Shown here in pieces: positions 52,910-59,923 of a stretch of 64,000 nt of DNA. The DNA comes from Chersky-840 sp035604715 (GTDB lineage: Bacteria; Actinomycetota; Acidimicrobiia; Acidimicrobiales; UBA8190), in NCBI GenBank assembly GCA_963731665.1, contig CAVSWP010000008.1, forward strand, positions 62,001 to 126,000, in the 5' to 3' direction. Below the pieces are notes generated by a model. It ran no database searches and was not told the origin of the DNA. It saw only the letters and a program-made list of their open reading frames with translations. Numbering within the stretch: the stretch's first letter is position 1; every line of letters starts with the position of its first letter. The position numbers and the translations under genes are program-made.

Positions 52910-53896
52910 CTAGCCGGCCGCCACTCGCGCGTTGCCGACGGAGCGGCTCTCTCGTAGGTAGGGAGACCCCCGCAAGATGAACCAGCGGGCGATAGGGCTC
53001 ACGGCCCGGATCCAGGGTCGGGCCACACGCGTCCGGTGGCGCACCTCCTCCATGATGTCGGCGAAAGAGTGGTGCTGGTAGTCGAGTAGCTGCTGCGCGT
53101 CGGTGCTGTCGATCCAGTCGCACGGCCACGCCCGTGAGGTGAACGCCCTCTCCGGCAACGTGCCCACGCCCATGGCGTCGAGCATTCCTTCGAGTACGTC
53201 GCGATAGGTCACCTGGCAGGACGGGCCGCCGCCCACCAGAAGCACACGACCCCACACCCGGTCGCAGGTGACGGCGCGCGCCAGGGCGAGGCCGGCATCC
53301 TTGGAATGGAGGACCTCAAAGCGGTTGGCCAGCGGGAGCTCGAACATGATGGGTGACGGCGAACGGAACCCAATTATCGGCACATCGGCGAACCGCACGA
53401 TCGACCAGTCGAGGCCGGAGCCCTGCACCAATTCCTCGCACTGGAGCTTGTGGGCCGTATAGGTATCCGTGGCGACCACCGGGTCAGTCACCCGTCTCGG
53501 CGGCTGCTTGTCCTGGGTGCGACCGAAGAGGTCGAAGGTGGAGGCGAAGAGCACCCTTGCCGGCGGGGAAAGCGTGGCCGCGGCCTCGAGCACATGACGA
53601 GTGCCCCCGACGTTCACCTGCTCGGACAGCGTGGGATCGACGTCAGTGAGCGGAGGGATCACGAAGGCCAAGTGGGCGACGACATCACATCCCGACGAGG
53701 CGCGCTCCACGACCGAGCGGTCCCTGATGTCTCCCCAGATGATCTCGATGCCCGGGCGTTCCCAGTACTGACGCGCTCGCCGACGATTTCGCCGGTTGTC
53801 GACGTCGAGAGCCACGACCCGGTGCCCCTCGTTGGCCATGGCATCGAGGGCACTTTGCCCGACGTTGCCGAAGGCTCCCGTTAGCAGGATATTCAT
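52910..53896 (-). CDS. NAD-dependent epimerase/dehydratase (extended SDR)
   Basis: The 328-aa protein begins MNILLTGAFGNVGQSALDAMANEGHRVVALDVD, with the GxxGxxG-type cofactor loop and the following acidic residue for NAD(H). It carries VAHLAFVIPP and the active-site Y-x3-K in YTAHK. The C-terminal half is less conserved. Substrate unknown. The ATG overlaps the stop of a 40-codon ORF (ATGA), so translation is probably coupled. Confidence 0.83.
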   Translation of the reverse strand: MNILLTGAFGNVGQSALDAMANEGHRVVALDVDNRRNRRRARQYWERPGIEIIWGDIRDRSVVERASSGCDVVAHLAFVIPPLTDVDPTLSEQVNVGGTRHVLEAAATLSPPARVLFASTFDLFGRTQDKQPPRRVTDPVVATDTYTAHKLQCEELVQGSGLDWSIVRFADVPIIGFRSPSPIMFELPLANRFEVLHSKDAGLALARAVTCDRVWGRVLLVGGGPSCQVTYRDVLEGMLDAMGVGTLPERAFTSRAWPCDWIDSTDAQQLLDYQHHSFADIMEEVRHRTRVARPWIRAVSPIARWFILRGSPYLRESRSVGNARVAAG

Positions 53897-54015
53897 GCCA
53901 CCATCCCCTGGTCCCGGGTTCGCCAGCCATGGCCGTCGAGACCGGCTGCCCACTCTTCCAAATCGTCGGTGGCCAGCGCCTTCTCAACGATGGCGAGCGC
54001 AGTCATGTCGGCCAT
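53893..54015 (-). CDS. 40-aa ORF translationally coupled to the epimerase
   Basis: MADMTALAIVEKALATDDLEE... is encoded from ATG 54015 with AGGGGGT 6 nt upstream; its TGA overlaps the epimerase ATG by 4 bp. The sequence resembles part of the 76-aa ORF just upstream (TALAIV followed by LA and an acidic helix). It could be a leader peptide, a small protein, or a fragment of a longer gene. Confidence 0.5.
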   Translation of the reverse strand: MADMTALAIVEKALATDDLEEWAAGLDGHGWRTRDQGMVA

Positions 54016-54025
54016 ACCCGACCCC

Positions 54026-54229
54026 CTACTCCCCAACCAGGCAAATCAACCGCACCTCGCCAAGCTGGTACGAGCCAGCAACGAACGATCCAGCGTTGGC
54101 ATCGGCCAACAGATGATCCACGATGGCCAACGCGGTCCTCAGGTGGGAGGCTGGCAGTTCGATCTGAGAGTCGGCGACGTTGGCTGAGGCTCCTTCTGCG
54201 AAGTCCGAAAAGGTGAATCCAGTCGCCAT
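54026..54229 (-). CDS. Small hypothetical protein upstream of the epimerase cluster
   Basis: MATGFTFSDFAEGASANVADSQIELPASHLRTALAIVDHLLADANAGSF... gives 67 residues from ATG 54229; an upstream ATG adds 9. It ends 10 nt before the 40-codon ORF and shares the TALAIV-x2-LLA motif with it. No family recognised and no strong ribosome site. Confidence 0.42.
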   Translation of the reverse strand: MATGFTFSDFAEGASANVADSQIELPASHLRTALAIVDHLLADANAGSFVAGSYQLGEVRLICLVGE

Positions 54230-54332
54230 GTCTTGAGCGTGACCCCTCAAAACCATCTAGAACAGGGCCGAACGTCCGCAGATGTGAGGCATCGCCCCGA
54301 TGCGCCAGCCTCGCGATAGCGCAAAAGTGTAG

Positions 54333-54346
54333 ATATGCCGGTAATC
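54333..54346. repeat. Left 14-bp inverted repeat of the recombinase cassette
   Basis: ATATGCCGGTAATC is the exact inverted copy of GATTACCGGCATAT at 57044-57057. It lies 59 nt before the first recombinase start. Confidence 0.8.
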
Positions 54347-54404
54347 CCTGATGCTTTCCATGGCCTGCCAGATGGGCAGGTCGGAAAGCTGAGAGGAGCC
54401 CGGT

Positions 54405-55436
54405 TTGTCCACTTCAATTCACTCTTCGCGAGGCGCGCCTGGAGCTGACCCGGCGGTGCGGCTGGGTCACCCGGTCATCGACCGATACCTGGAGTTTGTC
54501 GAGGCTCGAGCACGCCACAACACGCTGCTGGCCACCGCCTCGGATCTGCGGGTGTTCTTCACCGAGATCGACAAGGAGCCTGTCGACGTCGTCGTGAACG
54601 ACGTCTTGGCCTTCATCACCGCCCAGCGGCGGCCGCTGTTCGAGGGAAAGGTGGTGCGCCTCTCCGACGGGGGGTCGGGGCTCATGGCCAGCACCATCAA
54701 GCGGCGCTTGTCGTCGTTGTCGGGGTTCTTCTCCTATCTGGTCATGATCGGTGAGCGGGAGTCGAACCCGGTCCCCAAGGGCCTGTCCACCAGGCGATCG
54801 CGAAAGGACAAGGGAGCACTGGTCCCCTTGGTGCGCACTCCTCGGGTGCTGCCCAAGATCCTCGAACCCGCCGAGGTGGACGTCCTGATGGGGGCGCTTC
54901 GCCGCTGGCGGGATCGGGCCATGGTCGAGGCCATGGTCCTCGGGGGCCTGCGGCGCTGCGAGGTGCTCGGGCTTCGTCTCGGCGACCTGCGCCCCGGTGA
55001 GGGCCGGGTGTTCGTGGCCGACGGCAAGGGAGGTCACCAACGGCTCGTCCCGGTCTCTCGGCGGTTCTTCCGATCGGTGGCGGCCTATGTCTCCACCGAG
55101 CGCCCCGAAGACGCACAGACCGATCGGCTGTTCGTGGTGTTGAAGGGACCGCGGCGCGGCCGTCCCCTGTCCGAGGACGGCCTCGATGAGATCGTGCGCT
55201 ACACGCGCAATCGAGTCGGTCTCGCCCATTGCACCTGCCACGAGTTGCGCCACACCTGTCTCACTCGGCTCCGAGAAGCGGGCATGGCCCTGGAGGCCAT
55301 CCAGGCCCAGGCCGGGCACCGGTCGATCGAGACGACGCGCATCTACCTGCACCTGTCGAACGAGTGGCTGGCCGACGAGTACGCCCGGGCCATTGCCATA
55401 ATCGACACCTCGGTGCTCGAGGCGGTGGCCCAATGA
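54405..55436 (+). CDS. Tyrosine recombinase A (Tn554 TnpA-like cassette gene 1)
   Basis: The 343-aa protein has an N-terminal SAM-like core-binding region (about 20-130) and a C-terminal catalytic domain with Arg in GGLRRCEVLGL, Lys in ADGKGGHQR, H-x-x-R in CHELRHTCL, His in AGHRSIETT and the nucleophile Tyr in TRIYLHL. All catalytic residues are present. TTG 54405 with GAGAGGAG 6 nt upstream is the start. It overlaps gene B by 4 bp (ATGA). Confidence 0.92.
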   Translation: MSTSIHSSRGAPGADPAVRLGHPVIDRYLEFVEARARHNTLLATASDLRVFFTEIDKEPVDVVVNDVLAFITAQRRPLFEGKVVRLSDGGSGLMASTIKRRLSSLSGFFSYLVMIGERESNPVPKGLSTRRSRKDKGALVPLVRTPRVLPKILEPAEVDVLMGALRRWRDRAMVEAMVLGGLRRCEVLGLRLGDLRPGEGRVFVADGKGGHQRLVPVSRRFFRSVAAYVSTERPEDAQTDRLFVVLKGPRRGRPLSEDGLDEIVRYTRNRVGLAHCTCHELRHTCLTRLREAGMALEAIQAQAGHRSIETTRIYLHLSNEWLADEYARAIAIIDTSVLEAVAQ

Positions 55437-56692
55437 CCATCGTCTCCGCCCGTGTCCTCACCACGCCCACGGCCGCCGAGCGCGACTGGGCCGAGATCGC
55501 CGCGGCGGCTCCCGCGCTGGCGGCCACCGCCCAGCGCTATCTGGCCCAGCTCGAGCTGTCGCTGCACCACAACAGCGTGGCCCGCACGAGTGATTCGCTT
55601 CGGCGCTTCTGTCGGCACCTGGTGACCTGTCACCCCGAGCTGAAACGGTGCTCGGAGGTGGGCAGGATCCACGTCGAGTCCTACAAGCTGGCCCTGGCGG
55701 CTCACGTGACGGCCAAGGGCACGCCGCTCAAGGTGAACACCCTGCGGATGCGCCTCGGGATGCTCATGACGTTCTTCGACCGCATCATCGAGTGGGGCTA
55801 CGAGGACGCGCCGGTGCGCAACCCGCTGTTCATCTCCGACATCCCCCGCCCCGAGGAGCTCTTGCCCAAGGCCCTCGACGACGCCGCGGCGGCGAGGTTC
55901 CTGCGGGAGGTGGCCGCCGAGCCAGAGCCGCTCCGGCGCCTCGTGCTCGAGATCCTGTGTCGCACGGGGATCCGGGTGGGAGAGCTGTGCGCACTGGAGA
56001 ACGACGCCGTGGCCCGTCGGGGTGGGGGGTGGTGGTTGAAGGTCCCGGTCGGAAAGCTCCGCAACGACCGCACCGTGCCGCTCGTCTCGCCCCTCGTGGA
56101 GCTGCTCCTGCAGTGGCAGGACAGCCACAGAGACGCCGGCACGGGGCTGCTTCTCACCAACGAGGGTCGGCCCCTCAACCGTCACTGCGTCACCCGCATG
56201 GTGAACCGGGTGGCGAAACGGGCCGGCATCGGGCACGTCCATCCCCATCAGCTGCGCCATACGCTCGCCACCCAGGCCGTCAACCGGGGGATGCGGCTCG
56301 AATCGATCGCCGAGCTGCTCGGGCACCGCACGCTGCGCATGACCATCCGTTATGCCCGCATCGCCAACAAGACGGTGGCCGACGAGTACCGGGCCGCAGT
56401 GGACAAGGTCGAGGCGCTCTACGAGGAGCCGCCTGACCTGCCCGAGACGCCCGAGATGCACCGCCTTCGCCTCGAGCACAGCCGCATGCTCGGAAACGGC
56501 TGGTGCACGAGGCCGTCGCATCTCGACTGCAGCTTCGAGTCGCTGTGCGAGGGGTGTGGCTTCTTCGCCACCACCGTCGAGTTCAAAGGAACCCTCAAAC
56601 GCCAACGCGACCATGCGGCGGCCCACGGCCAAACCACGCGCACGGTGCTCTACGAGGGGCTGCTCGACGGGCTCGAAACGGGGGCGTCGTGA
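55433..56692 (+). CDS. Tyrosine recombinase B with C-terminal Cys cluster (cassette gene 2)
   Basis: The 419-aa protein has the catalytic Arg in CRTGIRVGELCALE, Lys in VPVGKLRNDRTVPL, H-x-x-R in HPHQLRHTLA, His in LLGHRTLRMTIRYARI and the nucleophile Tyr in that last segment. A C-terminal extension has four cysteines (GWCTRPSHLDCSFESLCEGCGFF) that could bind zinc. This arrangement resembles Tn554 TnpB but is shorter (about 630 aa there). It ends in GTGA overlapping gene C. Confidence 0.92.
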   Translation: MTIVSARVLTTPTAAERDWAEIAAAAPALAATAQRYLAQLELSLHHNSVARTSDSLRRFCRHLVTCHPELKRCSEVGRIHVESYKLALAAHVTAKGTPLKVNTLRMRLGMLMTFFDRIIEWGYEDAPVRNPLFISDIPRPEELLPKALDDAAAARFLREVAAEPEPLRRLVLEILCRTGIRVGELCALENDAVARRGGGWWLKVPVGKLRNDRTVPLVSPLVELLLQWQDSHRDAGTGLLLTNEGRPLNRHCVTRMVNRVAKRAGIGHVHPHQLRHTLATQAVNRGMRLESIAELLGHRTLRMTIRYARIANKTVADEYRAAVDKVEALYEEPPDLPETPEMHRLRLEHSRMLGNGWCTRPSHLDCSFESLCEGCGFFATTVEFKGTLKRQRDHAAAHGQTTRTVLYEGLLDGLETGAS

Positions 56693-56988
56693 CAGAGCGC
56701 GAGGAGATCATCGACGAAGAGACCAGCTGCGTGGTCGACGACGCGTTGAGCGTCATCGCCCTGGTGCAGCACCTGCCCTCCGACAGCGTGGCCGCCAAGG
56801 ACCTCCAGGCGGCCGTGACGCTGGCCCGGATAGCCCGTTCCCGCCTGGCCCGATTGGTCGCCGACGCCCGGGACGAGCAGACATCGTGGGCTGAGATCGG
56901 CCGCATCCTCGGAACCAGCCGGTTCTTCGCTGTCTGCCGTTACGGACCCTTCGGCCGACGGAGGAGGACGCCCCTCGAGCTCGACTGA
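56689..56988 (+). CDS. Small accessory protein C of the recombinase cassette
   Basis: The 99-aa protein begins MTEREEIIDEETSCVVDDALSVIALVQHLPSDSVAAKDLQAAVTLARIARSRLARLVADARDEQTSWAEIGRILGTSR. It is helical with an HTH-like end and a basic C-terminal tail (FGRRRRTPLELD). By position and size it corresponds to TnpC of Tn554-type elements. It is translationally coupled to gene B. Confidence 0.8.
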   Translation: MTEREEIIDEETSCVVDDALSVIALVQHLPSDSVAAKDLQAAVTLARIARSRLARLVADARDEQTSWAEIGRILGTSRFFAVCRYGPFGRRRRTPLELD

Positions 56989-57004
56989 TCCGCCATGCCG
57001 GACT

Positions 57005-57044
57005 CGGCGGGCCCTGCCTCTCACGAAGGTGGTGGGGCCCGCCG
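57005..57044 (+). terminator. Strong 10-bp-stem hairpin after cassette gene C
   Basis: CGGCGGGCCC (57005-57014) and GGGCCCGCCG (57035-57044) are perfect inverted copies around a 20-nt loop, 17 nt after the gene C stop. It could end the recombinase transcript or belong to the right element end, since its last base is the first base of the right inverted repeat. Confidence 0.6.
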
Positions 57045-57057
57045 ATTACCGGCATAT
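57044..57057. repeat. Right inner 14-bp inverted repeat of the recombinase cassette
   Basis: GATTACCGGCATAT is the exact reverse complement of the left repeat at 54333-54346. It directly follows the hairpin. Confidence 0.8.
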
Positions 57058-57075
57058 CCCGCAGTTACTTGACGC

Positions 57076-57089
57076 GATTACCGGCATAA
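57076..57089. repeat. Right outer copy of the recombinase repeat
   Basis: GATTACCGGCATAA repeats the inner right copy 32 bp further out with one mismatch at its last base. Its CCGGCA pairs with a TGCCGG 4 nt later, making a short hairpin. Confidence 0.65.
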
Positions 57090-57187
57090 GTGCCGGACCC
57101 GGATGGGGTCCTATCCCACCGACAGCGAGGGACTGACGGGGCGGTAATCGGGGCTATGCGTGCCCCGTGTCTTCCGCTGCGTCCGAC

Positions 57188-57348
57188 AGGTTGGACTGGA
57201 GTCGGGTAACCGGGCCGGATGGCGACCCACGCAGTATTCGCGAAGCGCCGAACATTCCCGATCGGCTCCCGAGGGGTCTCCCTATCCGGCGACGGGGCGA
57301 CATTGGAGCGAATCCGGGCCTTGGAGGCCATCCCGGACCGGGTGATCT
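57188..57348 (+). repeat. Copy B of the roughly 160-bp diverged direct repeat
   Basis: It matches 52579-52737 in the same orientation, including the shared GAGGCCATCCCGGACCGGGTGAT end. It starts about 100 bp outside the right outer repeat of the cassette. Confidence 0.7.
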
Positions 57349-57437
57349 CGGTCGGCGTGACGGTGGACACCCGACCCCTTCGGGCAACCCTGAAATGCAA
57401 CGGCATGTTCGTGCAGTGGAGCGTGAATAACCCCCAC

Positions 57438-57455
57438 CGTGACGCGAACGTCACG
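57438..57455. promoter_or_regulatory. Perfect dyad upstream of the beta-helix gene
   Basis: CGTGACG and CGTCACG are perfect 7-bp arms around CGAA, followed by AAAAA. It lies about 190 nt before the start of the next gene. It could bind a regulator or fold as an RNA hairpin. Confidence 0.4.
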
Positions 57456-57641
57456 AAAAATGCTGGATCGGTCCCCTCCGCCGTCAAAATGGATGATGCA
57501 TCGTGCAGGGAACTCTCCTAATGTCCCAGGTCAAGCTGTGGCGGGCGGCTCCCTTGGCGGGTACGAGTCCTGGGGGGTTGCGCCGATCGCCCCGGCCCAG
57601 CAGATGACAACTGATCGTCTGTCGTGACCGGGAGGGACCCG

Positions 57642-59690
57642 ATGAGAAGGTATCTGCAGGCCGCGCTGGCCGGGTCGCTGCTGGTCGGAGGCGTGTCGCT
57701 CGTGGCGATGATCGCGGGGACGGCGCCCGCTTCGGCCCAACCAGCGGTGTCGCTCTACGTCGCGTCTGGTGGATCGGGCGACTGCACCTCCCAACTAAAT
57801 GCCTGCGGTTCGATCCAGACCGCCATCACCACAGCGGAAGGTGTCTCCTACAGCGGGGACGACGTGACCATCAACGTGGCCGCTGGGACCTACACCGAGA
57901 ACGACACCATCAACGGCGCGTCGTTCAACTCGCTCACCATCGCCGGAGCCGGGGCCTCGACCACGACCGTGAACGGCAACCAGGCCGGATCGGTGTTCAC
58001 CATCAACGGCGGCACGGTGACCATCGATGATCTCACGATCACGAACGGGCTCAGCGCCGGCGGCTATGGCGACGGGATCGACATCACCGGCGGCGCCGGT
58101 CCCGTCACCGTGAACGACAGCACCCTGTCGGACAACGGCACCGCCAGCGGGGGAGCGGGCGGCGGGATCTACAACTTCGACGACACGCTGACCGTGACCG
58201 ACAGCCTTTTCTCGAACGACAACCGCTACTTCGGCGGTGCGATCAATAGCAACGGCGGCACGCTGACCCTGACCGACAGCACACTGTCGGGAAACAGCAG
58301 CGCCGCTGGCGGCGGGATCGACAACGGCGGCATGGCGACTGTGACCGACAGCACCCTTTCGGGCGAGCCCTACACTTCCAACGGCAGCGCCGGCGGGATC
58401 TACAACACCGGCACGATGACCGTGACCCACAGCACCGTGTCGGGTAACAGCGTCGGAGGCTCCGGCGGTGCGATTACCAACATCGGCACGATGACCCTGA
58501 CCGACAGCACCTTGTCGGGCAACAGCGCGGGCTACATCGGCGGCGGGATCGCCAACGCCGGCACGATGACCCTGACCGACAGCACTTTGTCGGACAACAG
58601 CGCACCGGGCGGCCACGGCGGCGGGATCTACAACGACAGCACGATCAACCTGGGCGCCACCATCGTGGCCAACAGCTCCTCGGGTGGTGATTGTTACCTG
58701 CCGGGTGGCACCTTCAACGACCTCGGCTACAACCTCGACGACGACGGCTCGTGCAACTTGACCGCCACCGGCGACGTGTCTGACACCCCCGCCGATCTCG
58801 ATCCCACGGGACTACAGAACAATGGCGGACCCACCCAGACCATCGCGCTCGAAGCAGGCAGCCCCGCCATTCGGGCCGTGAGCGATCCCTCGCTGTGCCC
58901 CTCCACCGACCAGCGGGGATACGTGAGAAACGTCCCCTGTGACATGGGGGCCTATCAAAGCGACAGCGTCTTGGCTCCGTGCGCGCCGGGGTCCACGGGC
59001 TGCTCGGCCATGCTCAGCGCCCCCTCGCAGACCGTGGCGGTGAGCGGCACCAAGGCCCTAGAGGCCAGCGCCAGCATCAAGCTGGTGGTGGTCCCGGCGG
59101 TGCTGTCGTGTGCGAACTTCAGCTACCAGGCCCCGGTGGCAACCTTGACGGACTCCGGTTTGGCCGGTACGAGTGTGACGCTCACCGACACCGTGAAGGG
59201 CCTGCCCTCGAAGAAGGGGGTCGTCATCTGTTACCAGTCGGTCGGGGACTCGGACCAAACTCCCGTCTTCCTGGCCAAATGCCACGGGTCGCACTTTGTC
59301 CCTCCGTGTTACAAATCGATCTCCGAAGTGGCTGGCAGCGTCGTCGCCAAGCTGGAGCTGCCCCTGGGGGACCCCCGGTTCCACATCGGCGGTGAGACGC
59401 CGTCGGTGACCAGTTACAGCCCCAGATCGGCCAAGGCGGGCAAGAAGCTCACCATCAAGGGGACGAACCTCTCCGAGATCACCGGTGTGACCATCGGTGG
59501 GGTCCCGGCCCACATCAACGCGACCGCACCGACCAAGGTGAGCGTCACCGTGCCCGCCGGGGCCAAGGGTGGGGTCGTCGCTGTCTCAAGCTTGGCCGGG
59601 GTGGTCTCAGGGCCTTCGGTCACCGTCTCTGGAGCACAGATCCCGGTGCACGCATCGAACCCCAGACGAGACCAGCACCGCAGACGCTGA
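57642..59690 (+). CDS. Secreted parallel beta-helix protein with Cys-rich and IPT modules (paralogue of the gene at 23384)
   Basis: The 682-aa protein starts with a signal peptide (MRRYLQAALAGSLLVGGVSLVAMIAGTAPASA). It has LYVASGGSGDCTSQLNACGSIQTAITTAEG, then a beta-helix with 6-8 copies of a TMTLTDSTLSGNS-GGGI-N unit, then DQRGYVRNVPCDMGAYQSD, a Cys-bearing module and an IPT-like domain (AKAGKKLTIKGTNLSEITGVTIGGVPAHINATAPTKVSVTVPAG). ATG 57642 is chosen over the GTG at 57624 because GGGAGGG lies 6 nt upstream. A surface or matrix role is inferred. Confidence 0.82.
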   Translation: MRRYLQAALAGSLLVGGVSLVAMIAGTAPASAQPAVSLYVASGGSGDCTSQLNACGSIQTAITTAEGVSYSGDDVTINVAAGTYTENDTINGASFNSLTIAGAGASTTTVNGNQAGSVFTINGGTVTIDDLTITNGLSAGGYGDGIDITGGAGPVTVNDSTLSDNGTASGGAGGGIYNFDDTLTVTDSLFSNDNRYFGGAINSNGGTLTLTDSTLSGNSSAAGGGIDNGGMATVTDSTLSGEPYTSNGSAGGIYNTGTMTVTHSTVSGNSVGGSGGAITNIGTMTLTDSTLSGNSAGYIGGGIANAGTMTLTDSTLSDNSAPGGHGGGIYNDSTINLGATIVANSSSGGDCYLPGGTFNDLGYNLDDDGSCNLTATGDVSDTPADLDPTGLQNNGGPTQTIALEAGSPAIRAVSDPSLCPSTDQRGYVRNVPCDMGAYQSDSVLAPCAPGSTGCSAMLSAPSQTVAVSGTKALEASASIKLVVVPAVLSCANFSYQAPVATLTDSGLAGTSVTLTDTVKGLPSKKGVVICYQSVGDSDQTPVFLAKCHGSHFVPPCYKSISEVAGSVVAKLELPLGDPRFHIGGETPSVTSYSPRSAKAGKKLTIKGTNLSEITGVTIGGVPAHINATAPTKVSVTVPAGAKGGVVAVSSLAGVVSGPSVTVSGAQIPVHASNPRRDQHRRR

Positions 59691-59700
59691 CACCGACCAT

Positions 59701-59718
59701 CCGGCACAAGGTTGCCGG
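59701..59718 (+). terminator. Possible terminator hairpin after the beta-helix gene
   Basis: CCGGCA and TGCCGG form a 6-bp stem with a 6-nt loop, 10 nt after the stop. There is no clear T-run. Confidence 0.35.
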
Positions 59719-59923
59719 TGCCAAGCGGTCCGGCGGTTGGCCTTGGCCGACGGGCCTAGCGCGTATGGCACCGAATATGGGCGGTCTGGCAACCTCGTTC
59801 GTTTGGACCTCACGGCCAAGTCCGACCGGAGCACTTCCGGTACATATCGCCTGGTCACAGCGCCGGAGACTCCTGACGTTGCTCTAAGAGACCCGCTATG
59901 ACCAGCCACCTTGATCAAGTCAG

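Larger units (their letters stand above)
57058..57641. other. 584-nt leader region before the beta-helix gene
   Basis: No gene is convincing here. It contains the outer copy of the recombinase repeat, copy B of the 160-bp direct repeat, a perfect 7-bp dyad at 57438-57455, and the ribosome site GGGAGGG (57630-57636) of the following gene. Confidence 0.6.

Noticed and set aside
57438..57455. Dyad followed by AAAAA as a terminator
   Set aside because: On the plus strand the hairpin is followed by A, not T, and on the minus strand the T-run comes before the stem.
57510..57600. GC-rich leader with a vague likeness to a GEMM c-di-GMP riboswitch
   Set aside because: The invariant GGCAAACC and CGCAAAGC core elements are absent, so only a covariance search could support it.
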